Shown here: positions 44,001 to 55,476 of the stretch, in pieces
Layout of the letters: each line of letters starts with the position of its first letter
How positions within the stretch are numbered: the first letter of the stretch is position 1
Source: Saposhnikovia divaricata
Lineage: Eukaryota > Streptophyta > Magnoliopsida > Apiales > Apiaceae
Assembly: GCA_036435485.1 (NCBI GenBank)
Contig: CM071600.1
Location: 56,603,546-56,667,545 of the forward strand
Length of the DNA stretch: 64,000 nucleotides
Reading direction: 5' to 3'
Notes under the pieces: generated by a model
Database searches by the model: none
The model's input: the letters and a program-made list of their open reading frames with translations, nothing else
Told to the model about the DNA's origin: nothing
Translations under genes and position numbers: made by a program

Positions 44001-46012
44001 ACTCCGTCTCAAAGGATACCAAGTTACCAACTGCTGTCAATATGTCTGGAAAAATCTAAATTGCATTTGATCTACGGGAATTACAACTAACGTGTCATAC
44101 GTTCCTTTTAAATATCACTCTCTCTGTAGAGATTGAGTGATCCAGCGATCAAGCAATGTTATGCCGTTGCAGAGGATGTCTTCATATATTGGTTCCTCAG
44201 GTATGATCTTTGTGAGGTTCCAATGATATTCAGAACCTTTTTCACCACTTCAATATCAAAACCTTGCAATAATCAAATAAAACTGTTTCATAATGATTTT
44301 AGTGATATAATATAGGTTCTGCTAATCCAATTGGTTCCCACTCAATTTCAAATGTTCTGCAAAAGAGGATTTTACTGCATTTCAAATGTTCTCACACCTC
44401 TCAGGTTATTCCTGTATTTCTAAAAATCCATTATCGAATATGAATTACTGCATGCTGGGATCTAAAAGACATTACTGATCAAACATTGATAGGAAGTTCC
44501 AAAATAAGATATAATAGTCAGCTTATCTTATGCCATCATAGAGGAGGCTACATGGTGTCAATCTATCTGGTAAATTATTTCGCTAATAGAGGAGACAATT
44601 AATATGAATCTATCTCACATTCTAAATCATAATCATATTATAACTCGCTTTCAAAATAATATTATATTATGTTTCTACTAATTGTCTCTGTTAAAATTTT
44701 ACAATTAATTTTGGGCTTGGACAACATACTACAGGTGATTTCACACCTTATTTTAATCAAAAACATTATTTATTTGTGTTTCAGTCTAGGTTTGCATAAG
44801 TCTAATTTATGATTTCTTAAATTTGGCCATTCTCTTAGCAGTCATTTGCCAGAATGACCTACATTTTTTTTGTTTTCTGATTTGTAACTTTAAAATTCAG
44901 TTTAATTATAGGTCTTATTTTTGGCCAAGTATTAGTTTTTAAAAATGTTCATGAAGTGTATTGGATATTGGTTGGGGTGTCGTAGCTAACACTTAAAAAT
45001 TTGATTCTGGATATGGAGTTCCATGTGATGGTATAGATATATGTGATGGTATAGTATCTATGGTAAAAATGGTGTGAGCACGAGTGAGCAAATTGTGTGG
45101 ATGGATGAATCTATTGGTTGCAAGGTTTCTGTAGTGTTTCCATTTTTTTATCAAGTAAATGAATATGGTTGAACTTTGATAAACTGTTTTATTGTTGAAA
45201 TGTAGGGAGATGCACGCTTGGAAAGCGGGGCCACTTTATAGGAAGGAATTTCAATTGTCCTTGAGCAAGTTTTAAGGTGATTGCTTAGAAGTTAAGGAAC
45301 TTTTGATAGATATTGCTCACACTATCCTTTCCCCGCTGTAGTTTTACTCCTAATTTATATTTTCTTATTAAAATAAATTATTGAAATTGATTTGTCTGGG
45401 AAATGTCAGTTGTATGTCCAGAAAACAAGTTAACCAGATGAAATCATGTCCAGGAAAAAAGTTTATTAACGGAGCATATTTTGGGTTATGTTGAAATCCC
45501 ATTTTAGCAGCGAGCTCCTATTCATATTTAATAACTTCAACTCTTGGAACTGAATGTGCAAAAGAAGCAGGTTACTGTTGAAGAACTTATTGATTCTCCA
45601 GTAAATAGAATTGAAGAAGTATGCCGGAAGGGAAGAGTGCAACTTTTGATCCATCTTTCTTCCTGCTTACAAACTTTGATGTCTAGCTTTAGGTCCCAGA
45701 TTTGGTATACAGGTTCATATAAGTGTTGATATAGGTTCATATAACATTTATATGCTATCAATGGACAACTCATCGATAGCCAAATTCTTTTATCTTGAAC
45801 ATGATTTTGCAAGAAAAGGTTTATACGGATTTTTTTCTTCTACAAGTAAGATTTCTATATCATTTCGATGCCAGATTGAAAGTTGATTTTCTATATGTCC
45901 AAAGGAATGTAAATGGAGAAGCTGATGAACTAGACCGGACAGGGGCTAACAATCCTTACGTTATTGGGGGTTGGGTATAGATGTGGTTCAAGCACACATA
46001 GGGAAATGACAA
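41041..46012 (+). other. Series of exon-like blocks of unidentified, probably decayed gene(s)
   Basis: Several short open blocks sit between AG and GT dinucleotides: about 41041-41092; 41460-41500 (EKEAVMIVTALKQ); to 42010 (IKYLFKIQESLDNIFLELYK); 42291-42338; 42709-42750 (YMCSTYLRHFYMK); 43719-43780 (VKEDALLQHPLMAHMEMFL); 44130-44200 (RLSDPAIKQCYAVAEDVFIY); 45571-45712 (VTVEELIDSPVNRIEEVCRK and LLIHLSSCLQTLMSSF); and about 45860-46010 (VQRNVNGEADELDRTGANN). Some frames agree across the gaps and others contain stops. I do not recognise the protein(s). It may be one degenerate multi-exon gene or several fragments. Confidence 0.35.
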
Positions 46013-47092
46013 AGAAAACAAACTTATGAAGGAGGATTCCTGAACAACATTGTCCCTATTGCTGTTATTTTGGAGAGTAATGCTAACCAATTCTTGGATG
46101 TCCAAGCAGCTCTTTCAGTGCCATCCATCGTGATTTGAAGACGTTGGAGGTCTACAGAAAATCTGTTGCCTTCAGTCCTTCGTCAACACCAAAGGGAATC
46201 ACTATCACTTAACCAACGAAGATAAGGCTAAAACTGTTGCGAAATCTTTAGCAGTAGTAACTTTATCCTATTTTTTTCTGTGTACATGCCAATCTGGGCG
46301 TGTTCCAAAAAAAATTTGCTGGTGTTTTTCTTTAATAATATGTGTTCTTTAATCACATTCTATGTGTATGCAAGTATATATAGATTTTTTCATTTAATAC
46401 TACCAATTTTATTTAGTATGGCTAATGCCTGTAATGTCACTTGCATGGAGGAAACACTTTATTTTTGCTTCCAACTGCTTCGACTACTCATATGCCTACA
46501 CTAACAAGTAATAACATGGCAGCATCTGACAGTTATGAACATAATGTATCCCAGTAAGTTTGATTAAGTGCAATGGTCCAAGTTGGTTTTAATCTTTAAT
46601 CTTAGTACTTATGTTCAAGTAATTTCATTAATTAGCATGGTTTCTTTGTCATGTTAATATAACTGTGATAATATTAAGAACTATTAATAAAAATTATTAA
46701 AAAGTATTAAAATTTATTCCCTTGAAAAGGTGTTTGGAATAACCAAAATGTTGATTTATAAATTAGAAAGGAGTGCGAAATAATTTCAATGCATAAGTTA
46801 AAAATTAACCTACTTTGATATGCACTTATTTCAAAAATAAATTAATGTGATATATATACATATATGTATAAATTATTTTCATTATAATTTTTGTTAATAA
46901 CAAAATTTTAATTACTTTATTATTATTATATATATATGAGTCAGGATGTGGTCTCAATAAATTTTTGTATATGAAATTTAACAAATAAAATTAAATCCAT
47001 TTTCATATTTTTATGATGTTGGCAGATTGCATCATACAAACTCTTGCTCTGGTTTTCTTGCCATCAAGACGTGTTAGTGTTATAATGTTGTT
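46013..47092. other. Intergenic DNA, no gene seen
   Basis: AT-rich with a TATATATACATATATGTATA palindromic run near 46850-46870 and simple AT repeats. The segment 46021-46230 keeps codon-like stretches (LNNIVPIAVILESNANQFLD) that may belong to the decayed gene to the left. Confidence 0.4.
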
Positions 47093-47100
47093 TATTATAA

Positions 47101-47525
47101 GGGTCCCGGTATATGGCACCGGGTTGCTAAATAAAGATTTGGGAACATACGGTTTTACAACCGTTGGATGGTTAATCCAACGGTCCTAATTAAAAAAAAA
47201 AATAACATTGTACCGCAGAAACTGCGGTACGAAGGAATTACCAAAATGCCCTTGCCTCTGGTGTGAAAATCGGGGGCATTTTGGTAATTTCTCCGTACCG
47301 CAGAAAGTTTCTGTGGTATGGTGAATAGTTGATTTTTGATGTGAAAACATGGGACATTTTGGTAATTACTCCGTACCGCAGAAACTTTCTCCGGTACGGT
47401 ACTATTTTCTGCGGTACGGTACTATTTTTTTTTAAATTAGAACCGTTGGATCAACCATCCAACGCTTATAAAACCGTATGTTGGCAACCGTATGTTGGCA
47501 ACCGGATGCCCCTGACCACTGACCA
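47101..47525. mobile_element. Foldback MITE, Mutator- or hAT-like, with 8-bp flanking repeats
   Basis: 425 bp flanked by perfect TATTATAA at 47093-47100 and 47526-47533. Long imperfect inverted arms of about 110 bp: the left arm (ACATACGGTTTT, GTTGGATGGTTAATCCAACGG, CTAATT and an A run) is mirrored on the right (AATTAGAACCGTTGG, CAACCATCCAACG, AAAACCGTATGTTGG). The centre holds several GTACCGCAGAAA / TTTCTGCGGTAC palindromes. The outermost bases match poorly and the right arm carries a duplicated CCGTATGTTGGCAA. No coding region. Confidence 0.72.
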
Positions 47526-47533
47526 TATTATAA

Positions 47534-48178
47534 TTATCTGTCATTACCTAAAAAGATAATGATAAATAAATTATCTATAAATTTATCTATCTATTTTTAA
47601 AAATAGTATATAGTTGTGTATCATTATAAATTGACAAAAAAATTATAAGTTGTGATCGTTTGACTAAATTTAATGGAAGAATTTTGATGTCTATGCCAAG
47701 ATTTTACATATTAAAAATAAAGTTATTTTCCAAAATTTAAGGTTGTGTCCGTGAATATAGATATTGATTACTCATCTTTTAGAGTTTTATATCGATAAAC
47801 GAATATGATAGGATAATTTCTTTTTCTTTTTTTAAAATTTATAGTAATAATTGAAATTAATTATATATAAATCATTTTTAGTCCAATTATAATTTTAAAT
47901 TTCATATTTTAAAATGCGAGACGGCACCGCGAGGCGACGTCGAGCAACTATATAATTATATTGAATTATATACGTTGACTTTATGTACAAAATCGAACCC
48001 CTGGCAAAAAAAATTTGCGTTTACATATATCTGAAACATAAAAAGCTCTACAAAACATTAAATAAAATGTTTTATATAAAAAAAACTTAAAATATTCTTA
48101 TAACTTATAATAATATTATTTTTTTAATTAAATTTATCAATTTTTCGTCGCACGCGAAGCGCGGGCTAAAGTCCCTAG
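47534..48178 (+). mobile_element. Helitron-like 3' terminus (left limit uncertain)
   Basis: The segment ends with a GC-rich short hairpin (CGCACGCGAAGCGCGGGC, 48149-48166), an AAAGTCC spacer and CTAG at 48175-48178 followed by T. This matches the plant Helitron 3' layout. The 5' TC end was not identified; a GCGAGACGGCACC-like stretch near 47915 may be internal. No helicase/Rep frame. Confidence 0.5.
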
Positions 48179-48328
48179 TATTATGAATATTTACAAGATA
48201 TCCTAATATTTCCTTTCTAAATTTTGATTGTTTCTTAATATCATTAAATTATCAAATTTTCATTCTGTGTTTTATAAATCACCGAACATATATCATTGTA
48301 TTTTTAACTTTCTTAATATATATACATG

Positions 48329-48474
48329 CTAGCTTAAAACCCGTACGGTGCACGGATTTTTTTTAATATTATACGATTTTTTTTCATTAATTTGCATTAA
48401 TTGTTTTAAGACATGAATTTTGGAGTCTTAAATTCTTAAATTAGATGATTTGATAATAATTATATAAAGGGTGA
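48329..48474 (-). mobile_element. Second Helitron-like 3' terminus, opposite orientation
   Basis: On the minus strand, CCGTGCACCGTACGGG (hairpin) is followed by TTTTAAG and CTAG (48329-48332). The host base after CTAG is C rather than T, so the end is atypical. The right (5') limit is not defined; the value given is the start of the next recognisable repeat. Confidence 0.38.
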
Positions 48475-49446
48475 AATCCCCAAATATCCACCTTTTCAAA
48501 CTAGCTAACCGAAATACCCATATGCGAGAGCTTCCGCCCAAAGTCCAGCAAGTGTAGTCTTCCTTTTTTTTTTTTTTTTAAGAATCAAGCCACGCAAAGC
48601 TAACATGCGTATTCTTTTCTCTTTTTTTTTTTCTTTTTTTAAAATAGAACACGCATTTATGTAAATGCGTGTAGCTCATTTGTGTCTTTTTTTAGTTGAC
48701 CACGCATTTGTAATATGCGTGTAGTTCATATTTTTTTTTCTAAATATAATTCAAAATTTAGGTTTAAAAAAGTCCGTACATTCTGAATATTTCCAAAGTG
48801 GAAAAGTTGAACCCCCAAGAGAATACAGATAAAATAAAAATTTGAATATTTTAATGAGTCTGGAGGCCTAATTTTTAAAAAATCGGGGACCAGCCCCGTT
48901 TTTTTAAAAATCAGGATAAATTAAGGTTTTGGGTCTAGGGTTTATGGTTGTAAACAACCCTAAACTCAACCCTAAACCCTAAGTTAGTATACGGTTTATT
49001 CGTCATTTCTGAATATTTCTAAAACTCAAAATGAAAATGTTGAACCCCAAAGATTAACTGTTGAAACCATAAGGAAATGCAGATAAAATTTAAATATTTT
49101 AATTAAAAAATTGAATATTTCTAAACCCAAATAAAATCCGTTAAACCCAAATAAAAACTATTTTAACCCTAAAAATTGTTGAAGCTATACGTATTAAATT
49201 CATGCGTGGTCTTTATACGCATTAAATACATGCGTAGTCTATATATTATTTATTATGTGGTTGACCAGCAACTAACCAGCAAATCAATTGTCACTCCATT
49301 ATAAGAGGAGTACGCACTGGATACATGCGTGAAGGAATACACATTGGGTACATGCGTGCTCAGTAGGCAGAAAGGGCGGAGTCTTCCACCAGTAGGTATT
49401 TTGGGTAGTGGATTTCCAAAAGTAGCGTACTTTGGTCATTATTTCT
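48475..49446. mobile_element. Possible degenerate TIR element with ACGCAT/ATGCGT repeats
   Basis: The ends resemble each other in inverse orientation (left GGTGAAATCC...GAAATACCC...GCTTCCGCCC; right GGGCGGAGTCTTCC...GGTATTTTGGG...GGATTTCC). Inside, ACACGCATTTATGTAAATGCGTGT-type palindromes and TACATGCGTG repeats recur at 48647-48725 and 49200-49350, and degenerate CCCTAAA telomere-like units occur at 48955-48985. No coding region and no clear target duplication. Confidence 0.42.
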
Positions 49447-49888
49447 TATATAAATGTTATCCATGATATTTCTAGAAAAGGAGGAATTTTAGTTAGAAAA
49501 CATAGGAAAGATGATAGGTTTTAGTTGAAAAAATAATCAGTTAATTATTAGTAATTATAAACTTATTATTTTATTTTAATTAATAGAATGCGCGTGATAT
49601 AATTGGAAAAAAAGTGGACTTAGTTAGAGAAAATTAAAATGGTAACATATTTTAAGTGAAAAAGGTAATTGGCTTGTAACTGTCTTTCATCTCAGATTAA
49701 AAACGCTCTCTACTTAACTAGCCGTTACCGGCACTTTCATCTCAGATTTGGTTCCCACTGACCGGCGCATCGCCGGAATTTATTCTAACATCAAAGCTTA
49801 TTCGTTTTCTTTCTTTCTTTTGTACTTTCTTCCTTCGCTTATTCTAACAGTGTTGTGTTTGTGTTTTTTTTTTCTGTTTTTTTGGTTC

Positions 49889-49987
49889 CCCCTTCACTGT
49901 ATTCCTTTCTCCGGTCAGTCGTCCATTCCGTACGCAACTCTTTTCCCCTTCACTGTATTCCTTTCTCCGGTCAGTCGTCCATTCCTT
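49889..49987 (+). repeat. 56-bp tandem duplication in the LINE 5' region
   Basis: The segment CCCCTTCACTGTATTCC with CTCCGGTCAGTCGTCC occurs twice, 56 bp apart (about 1.75 copies). It lies in the pyrimidine-rich 5' untranslated region. Frames open through this stretch are low complexity and not credible genes. Confidence 0.72.
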
Positions 49988-50808
49988 TTATCTCCGTCAT
50001 CTGCAACTCTTTTTCGTCTCCGTTCAACCATTGTACTCCTCACCGTCCCCTTCCGTACGCCACCCCAGCCTCGAACACCCTACCCTTCAATCCATCTCTC
50101 TCTCACCCCCCCCAATCCCTCCATCCCTCCGGCGACCTTTTTCAAAACTAAACCCAACCCAATATTTATCAAAACAAACATTACTCTTAAACTCATCGCC
50201 GTCTTCAATCCCCGACCTTCTCTGTTTTCGACTCAATCTCGTTACCGATCTCTTCACCTAAATTAACTTATTTACTAAATCTTCCCCCCTCTTACTGTCA
50301 ATCTCTCGCTCTTTGTAACCTCTTCTACCGTCGCCCCTCTCCTCTTCCCTCGTTTTTCAGTCGTTACCCCCCCTCAACCGACTGTTTTCACCTTTCTCTC
50401 CCTGTTTCTATCTGTTTTCTCCTTGTGTGTGTTTTTCTTGGTACGTTTTCTTTCGTTTTTGATTCTGGAATTCTATTTTGTTTGTATTACCCACACTACT
50501 CCCACCTCCTTCATTTTCCGTAAATAAGAGTCTCGACCCCTTGCCGTTGATTTTTTCTCATCCCCTGTGTCTTGACGTTTGTTTGGTGTTTTTATGTTTT
50601 TATATCTTGTTATCTATATCTGTGCTACTTATACTCTTTTTGTTTTTCTTCTCCCTGTCTCCCCTGTTATTTATCTTCGTATTGTTTTGGAATCTGATTC
50701 GTTGTTGTAGTATTTTTATTCGTTGTTTTTTTTTATTTTATATCTTCGTTGTTTTCGTTCGTTTGCTGTCTCAGGTTCTTTGGTAGCGCTGGTTAATTTG
50801 GTTTGTCG

Positions 50809-53738
50809 ATGTTGCGTAATTTGCGTGTTGGGAGTTTGAATTTAGGTACTTTGACGGGCAAATTTCTAGAGCTAGTGGACGTGTTGAAGAAGCGTAGAGT
50901 AGATGTGGCGTGTATCCAAGAGACGAGGTGGAAGGGGGCGCGGTCAAGAGAGGCGAACGGGTATAAATTGTGGTATTCAGGCCTTGCCAGCTCGAGGAAC
51001 GGAGTGGGTATTCTTTTGGCGGAAGACCTAAAAGACAACGTAGTGGAAGTGAATATTAGACGCAATGACAGGATCATGGCCGTCAAGGTGGTGGTGGGGG
51101 AGATTGTGGTGAATGTAGTGTGTGCGTACGCCCCGCAAGGCGGTTTGGGTGACGCTGAGAAGGAGGCCTTTTGGGTTTGTTTAGACGGGCTGGTAGGAAG
51201 TTTTCCTGTAGACCAATTTTTAGTGTTGGGTGGCGATTTCAACGGTCACATTGGCGAGAGGTCAGATGGTTTTCCCATGGCGCATGGGGGTTTTGGCTTC
51301 GGGTCCAGGAATGTCGGTGGCTCCGCACTGCTGGAGTTTGCTACGGCCCAGGAGTTGGTAATTGTGAACTCTGTTTTTCAGAAGAGGGCTGAGCACCTCA
51401 TCACCTTTAGTAGCGGGGGACGCATCACTCAAATCGATTACTTACTTGTGCGCAGCCGGGACGCTAGAGCCTGCGTGGACTGCAAGGTGTTCAGGAGTGA
51501 GGCGTGCGCATCTCAGCACCGGCTGTTGGCCATGGATCTGTCCATGGGGGGTCGAGTTGTTCGCATGAAGAGGGAGTTTGGACCTAGAATCCTTTGGAAA
51601 GACTTGAAGGGCGAGAAGGCGGCGGAATTCAAGGAAGCTTTGCTCAAAGAAGGCTGTTTTGCGAGTGGTGGAGATGCTAACGTCAGGTGGTCCAACATGG
51701 AAAAGGCCATTCGGAGGGTGGGCGAGAAGGTGGTGGGGGTTTCCTCAGGTAGGATCAGTGGTCAGAAAGAGTCGTGGTGGTGGAACGAGGAGGTTCAAAA
51801 GAAGGTTAAGACTAAACTTGCGCTCTTTAAAGAGCTTTTATCGATCTGCGCAGGGCCGGAGAGGATTCGGAAGATGGAAGCATACAAGGTGGCGAGACGA
51901 GAGGCAAAAAAGGCAGTAGCGAAAGCTAAAGAGGAGGCTAATGAAGGGCTGTACAAGCGCCTAGATACCAAGGAAGGAGCGAGTGCAATCTTTAAGCTAG
52001 CTAAAGCTAGGGAGAGAGGGAGGCGCGACCTGGGTTCGGTTAAGTTTGTTAAAGATGATTCAGGCCAAGTGTTATTGAATGAGGAAGCTATTAAGGACAG
52101 GTGGAGTTCGTATTTCCATGATCTATTCAACGAGGCTAGGAGGAGTGGTGCCGGTGTGGAACTAGAGGTCTCTCCTGCGCCTGTGATTTCCTTCGATCAC
52201 TGTGAGCGCATCAGCAAGGATGAAGTCAAGGGTGCTTTGCGAAAGATGGCTGGAGGGAAGCGGTAGGTCCGGATCTTATCCCAATCGAGGTTTGGCTTTG
52301 TCTAGGTGAGGTTGGCGTCCAATGGTTAGCAGATTTGTTCAATGTTCTTCTCTTGGGTGCTAAGATGCCAGAGGAATGGAGGCGTAGTGTTGTGGTCCCT
52401 TTCTTCAAGAATAAAGGTGATGCACAAAGTTGTAGTAACTACCGGGGTATTAAATTACTCAGTCATACTATGAAACTTTGGGAGAGAGTGGTTGATAGTC
52501 GGATTAGAAGAGAAGTTGAAATCTCAGAGAACCAATTTGGATTTATGCCTGGGAGATCAACGATCGAGGCCATTCATCTCGTTAGACGCCTAATGGAGAA
52601 GTTCAGGGAGCGTCGCAAAGACCTCCATATGGTTTTCATTGATCTTGAGAAGGCCTATGATAGCATCCCCCGTGAAGCTATTTGGAAGAGCATTGAGGAG
52701 AGGGGAGTGTCGTCGGCTTTCGTTAGGGTGATTCAAGACATGTATTCCCAAGCTAGTTCTTGCGTTCGGACTCCAGTGGGGGACTCCCGTTTCTTCCCTG
52801 TTGAGATGGGGCTTCATCAGGGGTCGGCCCTGAGTCCTTTTCTTTTCGCCCTTATCCTTGATGTCATGTCGCGGGGGATTCAAGATGCTGTCCCTTGGTG
52901 CATGCTTTTCGCGGATGACATCGTTCTAGTGGCGGAATCGAGGAGGGAGGTGAACGACAAATTGGAGCTCTGGAAATCTACTTTGGAGTCCCAAGGGTTA
53001 CGTGTGATCCGTTCTAAAACCGAGTATCTCTGGTGTAACTTCAGTGGTGAGGCCAACGAAGAAGGGGTGGAGGTCAGGATTGAAGACCAGATCGTCCCGC
53101 AGACGGATAAATTCAAGTATTTGGGTTCCATCATCCAGAAGGAAGGTGAGATTGAAGCCGATGTCTCGCATCGTATCAAGGCCGGGTGGCTAAGGTGGAG
53201 GGCAGCGTCAGGAGTAATGTGCGATAAGAAAGTCCCTTTAAAGTTGAAAGGAAAATTCTATAGAGTGGCTATCCGTCCTGCGATGTTATATGGCTCTGAG
53301 TGTTGGGCGGAGAAGAAGGCGCTCGTAAGTAAGTTGGAAGGGACTGAAATGAGGATGTTGCGGTGGTCCTGTGGGCGCACGATGTTGGACAGAATCCCGA
53401 ACTCGGTGTTTAGGAGCGAGCTTGAAGTGGCGCCTTTTTCTGCAAAAGTTAGGGAAGGAAGGTTGAGATGGTTCGGCCACGCTCGTAGGAGGCCGGCTGC
53501 AGCCCCAGTTAGGAGGGTCGAGAGTCTGGAGGTCGTTGGGGCTAGGAGGAGAGGCAGGCCGAGAAGGTCGTGGGAAGAGCAGCTCAGGATGGATTTGAAG
53601 GCCTTAGATTTAAATGAGTCCTTGCTCGCGGATAGGTGTTCTTGGAGGCGGCGTATCAGAGTGGTGGATTCCCTTTTAGGTTGTGGCTCTGTTGTCGAAA
53701 GCCTCAGAGTTGCCTTGTCTCGGTTAGCGATTTTGTAG
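50809..53738 (+). pseudogene. LINE polyprotein: endonuclease-reverse transcriptase, one frameshift
   Basis: ATG 50809 (MLRNLRVGSLNLGTLTGK). Residues 1-250 are an exonuclease-endonuclease-phosphatase domain: VDVACIQETRWKG, RNGVGILLAEDL, CAYAPQGGLGD, LGGDFNGHIG, GGRITQIDYLL and the terminal ASQHRLLAMDL are all present. A linker of about 200 residues follows. The reverse transcriptase comes after a frame change near 52257-52262, where one base is missing (GGGAAGCGGTAGG instead of an extra G). Its motifs are PEEWRRSVVVPFFKNKGD, NYRGIKLLSH, ISENQFGFMPGRST, VFIDLEKAYDS, GLHQGSALSPFLFAL, MLFADDIVLV and KFKYLGSIIQ. The Arg-rich C terminus ends SRLAIL. All visible catalytic motifs survive; the single frameshift is the only break seen. 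Confidence 0.88.
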
Positions 53739-54126
53739 TAGTTCGGCTTTAGCGTTCTCACATTTCGTTTTTAGTGTTTTCTGTCCTCTGGTTTTGCAGC
53801 TGCAGGGAGCTTGGCTCGGTGGTATCCTTGTGCGGGTCTGTCTGTGTGGTTGGAGCGTATCAAGCTAGGAGAATCTTCAATCCTCGCAGGTAGGTATACC
53901 CCATGTGGAGAACGCCATGGGCCTCAGGTATGTCATTATCCATTTCCGCATCATTTCCGTTGTATTTTCCACACTCTGTGTATGTCGTGCACTCAGCCGA
54001 GGGTCTTCACGGAAACAGCCTCCCCGCTTCTAAAAGTGGGGGTATGGTCTGCGTATAACCTACCCTCCCCAGACCCTGCTCTGAGCGGGATATACTGGGT
54101 ATGTTTGGTTTGGTTTGGTTTGGTTT
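53739..54126 (+). other. 3' untranslated tail of the LINE
   Basis: Contains GCCGAGGGTCTTCACGGAAAC, CCTCCCCGCTTCTAAAAGTG, CCCTCCCCAGACCCTG and ATATACTGGGTATG, then (TTTGG)n to about 54126. The same kind of tail is shared by plant RTE LINEs and Au-type SINEs and is the template-recognition end. Confidence 0.78.
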
Positions 54127-54560
54127 ATATTCAATTTAGATTTTTTTTTATAAAAAATTAGATTTTAAAACTTCATGTGCATTTAAATTAAATTTTTAGA
54201 AATTTCAACAAAATTTAGATGTATTCGATTTAAATTTTTAAAATTTATTAAAATGTAATAGTATTCAATAAAAATTCTCAAGAATTCATTAATAATATGA
54301 TGTTTAAATATTCATGAATTTTGTTGGATTTAATAAAATTGTGAATTTTGATGAATTCGTTAATACATTTTATGTTTTTTCGAAATTTGGTTAAAAATTC
54401 AGAGAATTATTAATTACGAAACTATACAAAAACTTAATGAGACACCAATTTTCTAAAATTCATACATTATTATTAATTTATTAAAATTTATAGTATTAAA
54501 TACATTCATAAAAATAAAAAAATATTTTTGCATATAAATTTTGTTTACGAATTCTAATTG
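54127..54560. other. AT-rich intergenic stretch, no gene seen
   Basis: Repeats of the words AAATTTTTA, AATTCATTAA and GAATTTTG in both orientations suggest an old foldback repeat. Nothing coding. Confidence 0.45.
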
Positions 54561-54766
54561 TGTCAATCAAAACCCAGAGAGAGAAAGTAGAGCCAGCCAA
54601 ATTGTCCAAAAATTGACAACTCACTTTAATCTTCTTTTGTTGTCGTCGTAGTGGTCAAGTGTGTGTAATACAAGTGTATTGTGTGATGAAATAAAATTAC
54701 TCTTTTCTTGAATTTTCTTAGATCTCTTCGCTCTCTCCCCCCACCCCCTATATTTCTTCACCCCCT

Positions 54767-54814
<48 letters not shown>

Positions 54815-55476
54815 CTCTCGCTCTCTCTCTCTCTCGCCAAGAAACCACAAGAACCAGGACTGAATCAGTGTACGACCTACATGTCTCTCAGTATCTATCT
54901 ACTAATGGTATATTCAGTAACACTCCTTTTTGTTTATTTCTACTTACCTTTATTTTTTTGTGCACCCTTGTTAGTATAAAAATGATGTTACCTGTTGAAA
55001 TATGCATAATTTGAATCGCTCTTTTGGATTAAAATTTCAAAGTACCCAAATGGTAAATTTTGATTTTGTGACTTGTCATGTAAGTGTAGTGGTGCCAATT
55101 TAGGATTTTTTTTTTTTTTTGGTAGTGTTTGTGTTTTAAAACGTGTCAATTTGGTGTCTTTTCATTAAAGTTGCCTGATTTTGGTGATAATGATCATGAA
55201 AATGTATTAAGATATGCATTCAGTTCAATTGAGTTGTTTCGTATAATCTACCGATTCTTTTTGTGTAATTGTGTCAATAATGGAGTTTGAGTTGTGTTCG
55301 GGGCACCTAGGTGTATTATAAGTATTTAAATTTTGTACTTTTTTTATAGTAAAGGTTCTATCTTCTGAAATACTGTTGGTTGTTTTGACAGTGCATGTAA
55401 GGGGGACACTGGATTTGATTTGTTAGGAAAGTAGGACTGGCTATGTTTTGGTGAGATTACATAAGGTTTGTTAAAG
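54561..55476 (+). promoter_or_regulatory. Upstream region and probable 5' UTR (with intron) of the glycosyltransferase gene
   Basis: Contains CT-rich sequence and the microsatellite typical of plant 5' leaders. GT at 54909 (TAATGGTATATTCAG) and AG at 55391 (TTTTGACAG) could bound a 5' UTR intron of about 480 bp, consistent with the AT-rich, T-run-rich sequence between. This is inference from splice-like signals only. Confidence 0.45.
54769..54835 (+). repeat. (CT)n microsatellite in the glycosyltransferase leader
   Basis: About 67 bp of CT dinucleotides with three TCGC interruptions, directly upstream of CCAAGAAACCACAAGAACC. Confidence 0.95.

Larger units (their letters stand above)
49745..54126 (+). 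mobile_element. RTE-clade LINE (non-LTR retrotransposon), near full length
   Basis: Components: pyrimidine-rich 5' region (from about 49745, start uncertain), one long apurinic endonuclease + reverse transcriptase frame (50809-53738) with one frameshift, and a 3' tail (53739-54126). The tail has the plant RTE/Au-SINE type ending (GGTATGGTCTGCGTATAACC, CCCTCCCCAGACCC, ATATACTGGGTATG), followed by TTTGG repeats instead of poly(A). No separate ORF1 and no RNase H domain, as expected for RTE. Target duplications were not identified. Confidence 0.85.

Noticed and set aside
48955..48985. Interstitial telomere repeat
   Set aside because: Only a few degenerate CCCTAAA units, within a dispersed repeat; too short to indicate a telomere or fusion.
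49748..50266. A 172-codon frame upstream of the LINE
   Set aside because: Pyrimidine-rich low-complexity sequence with a 56-bp duplication; no domain; it lies in the LINE 5' untranslated region.
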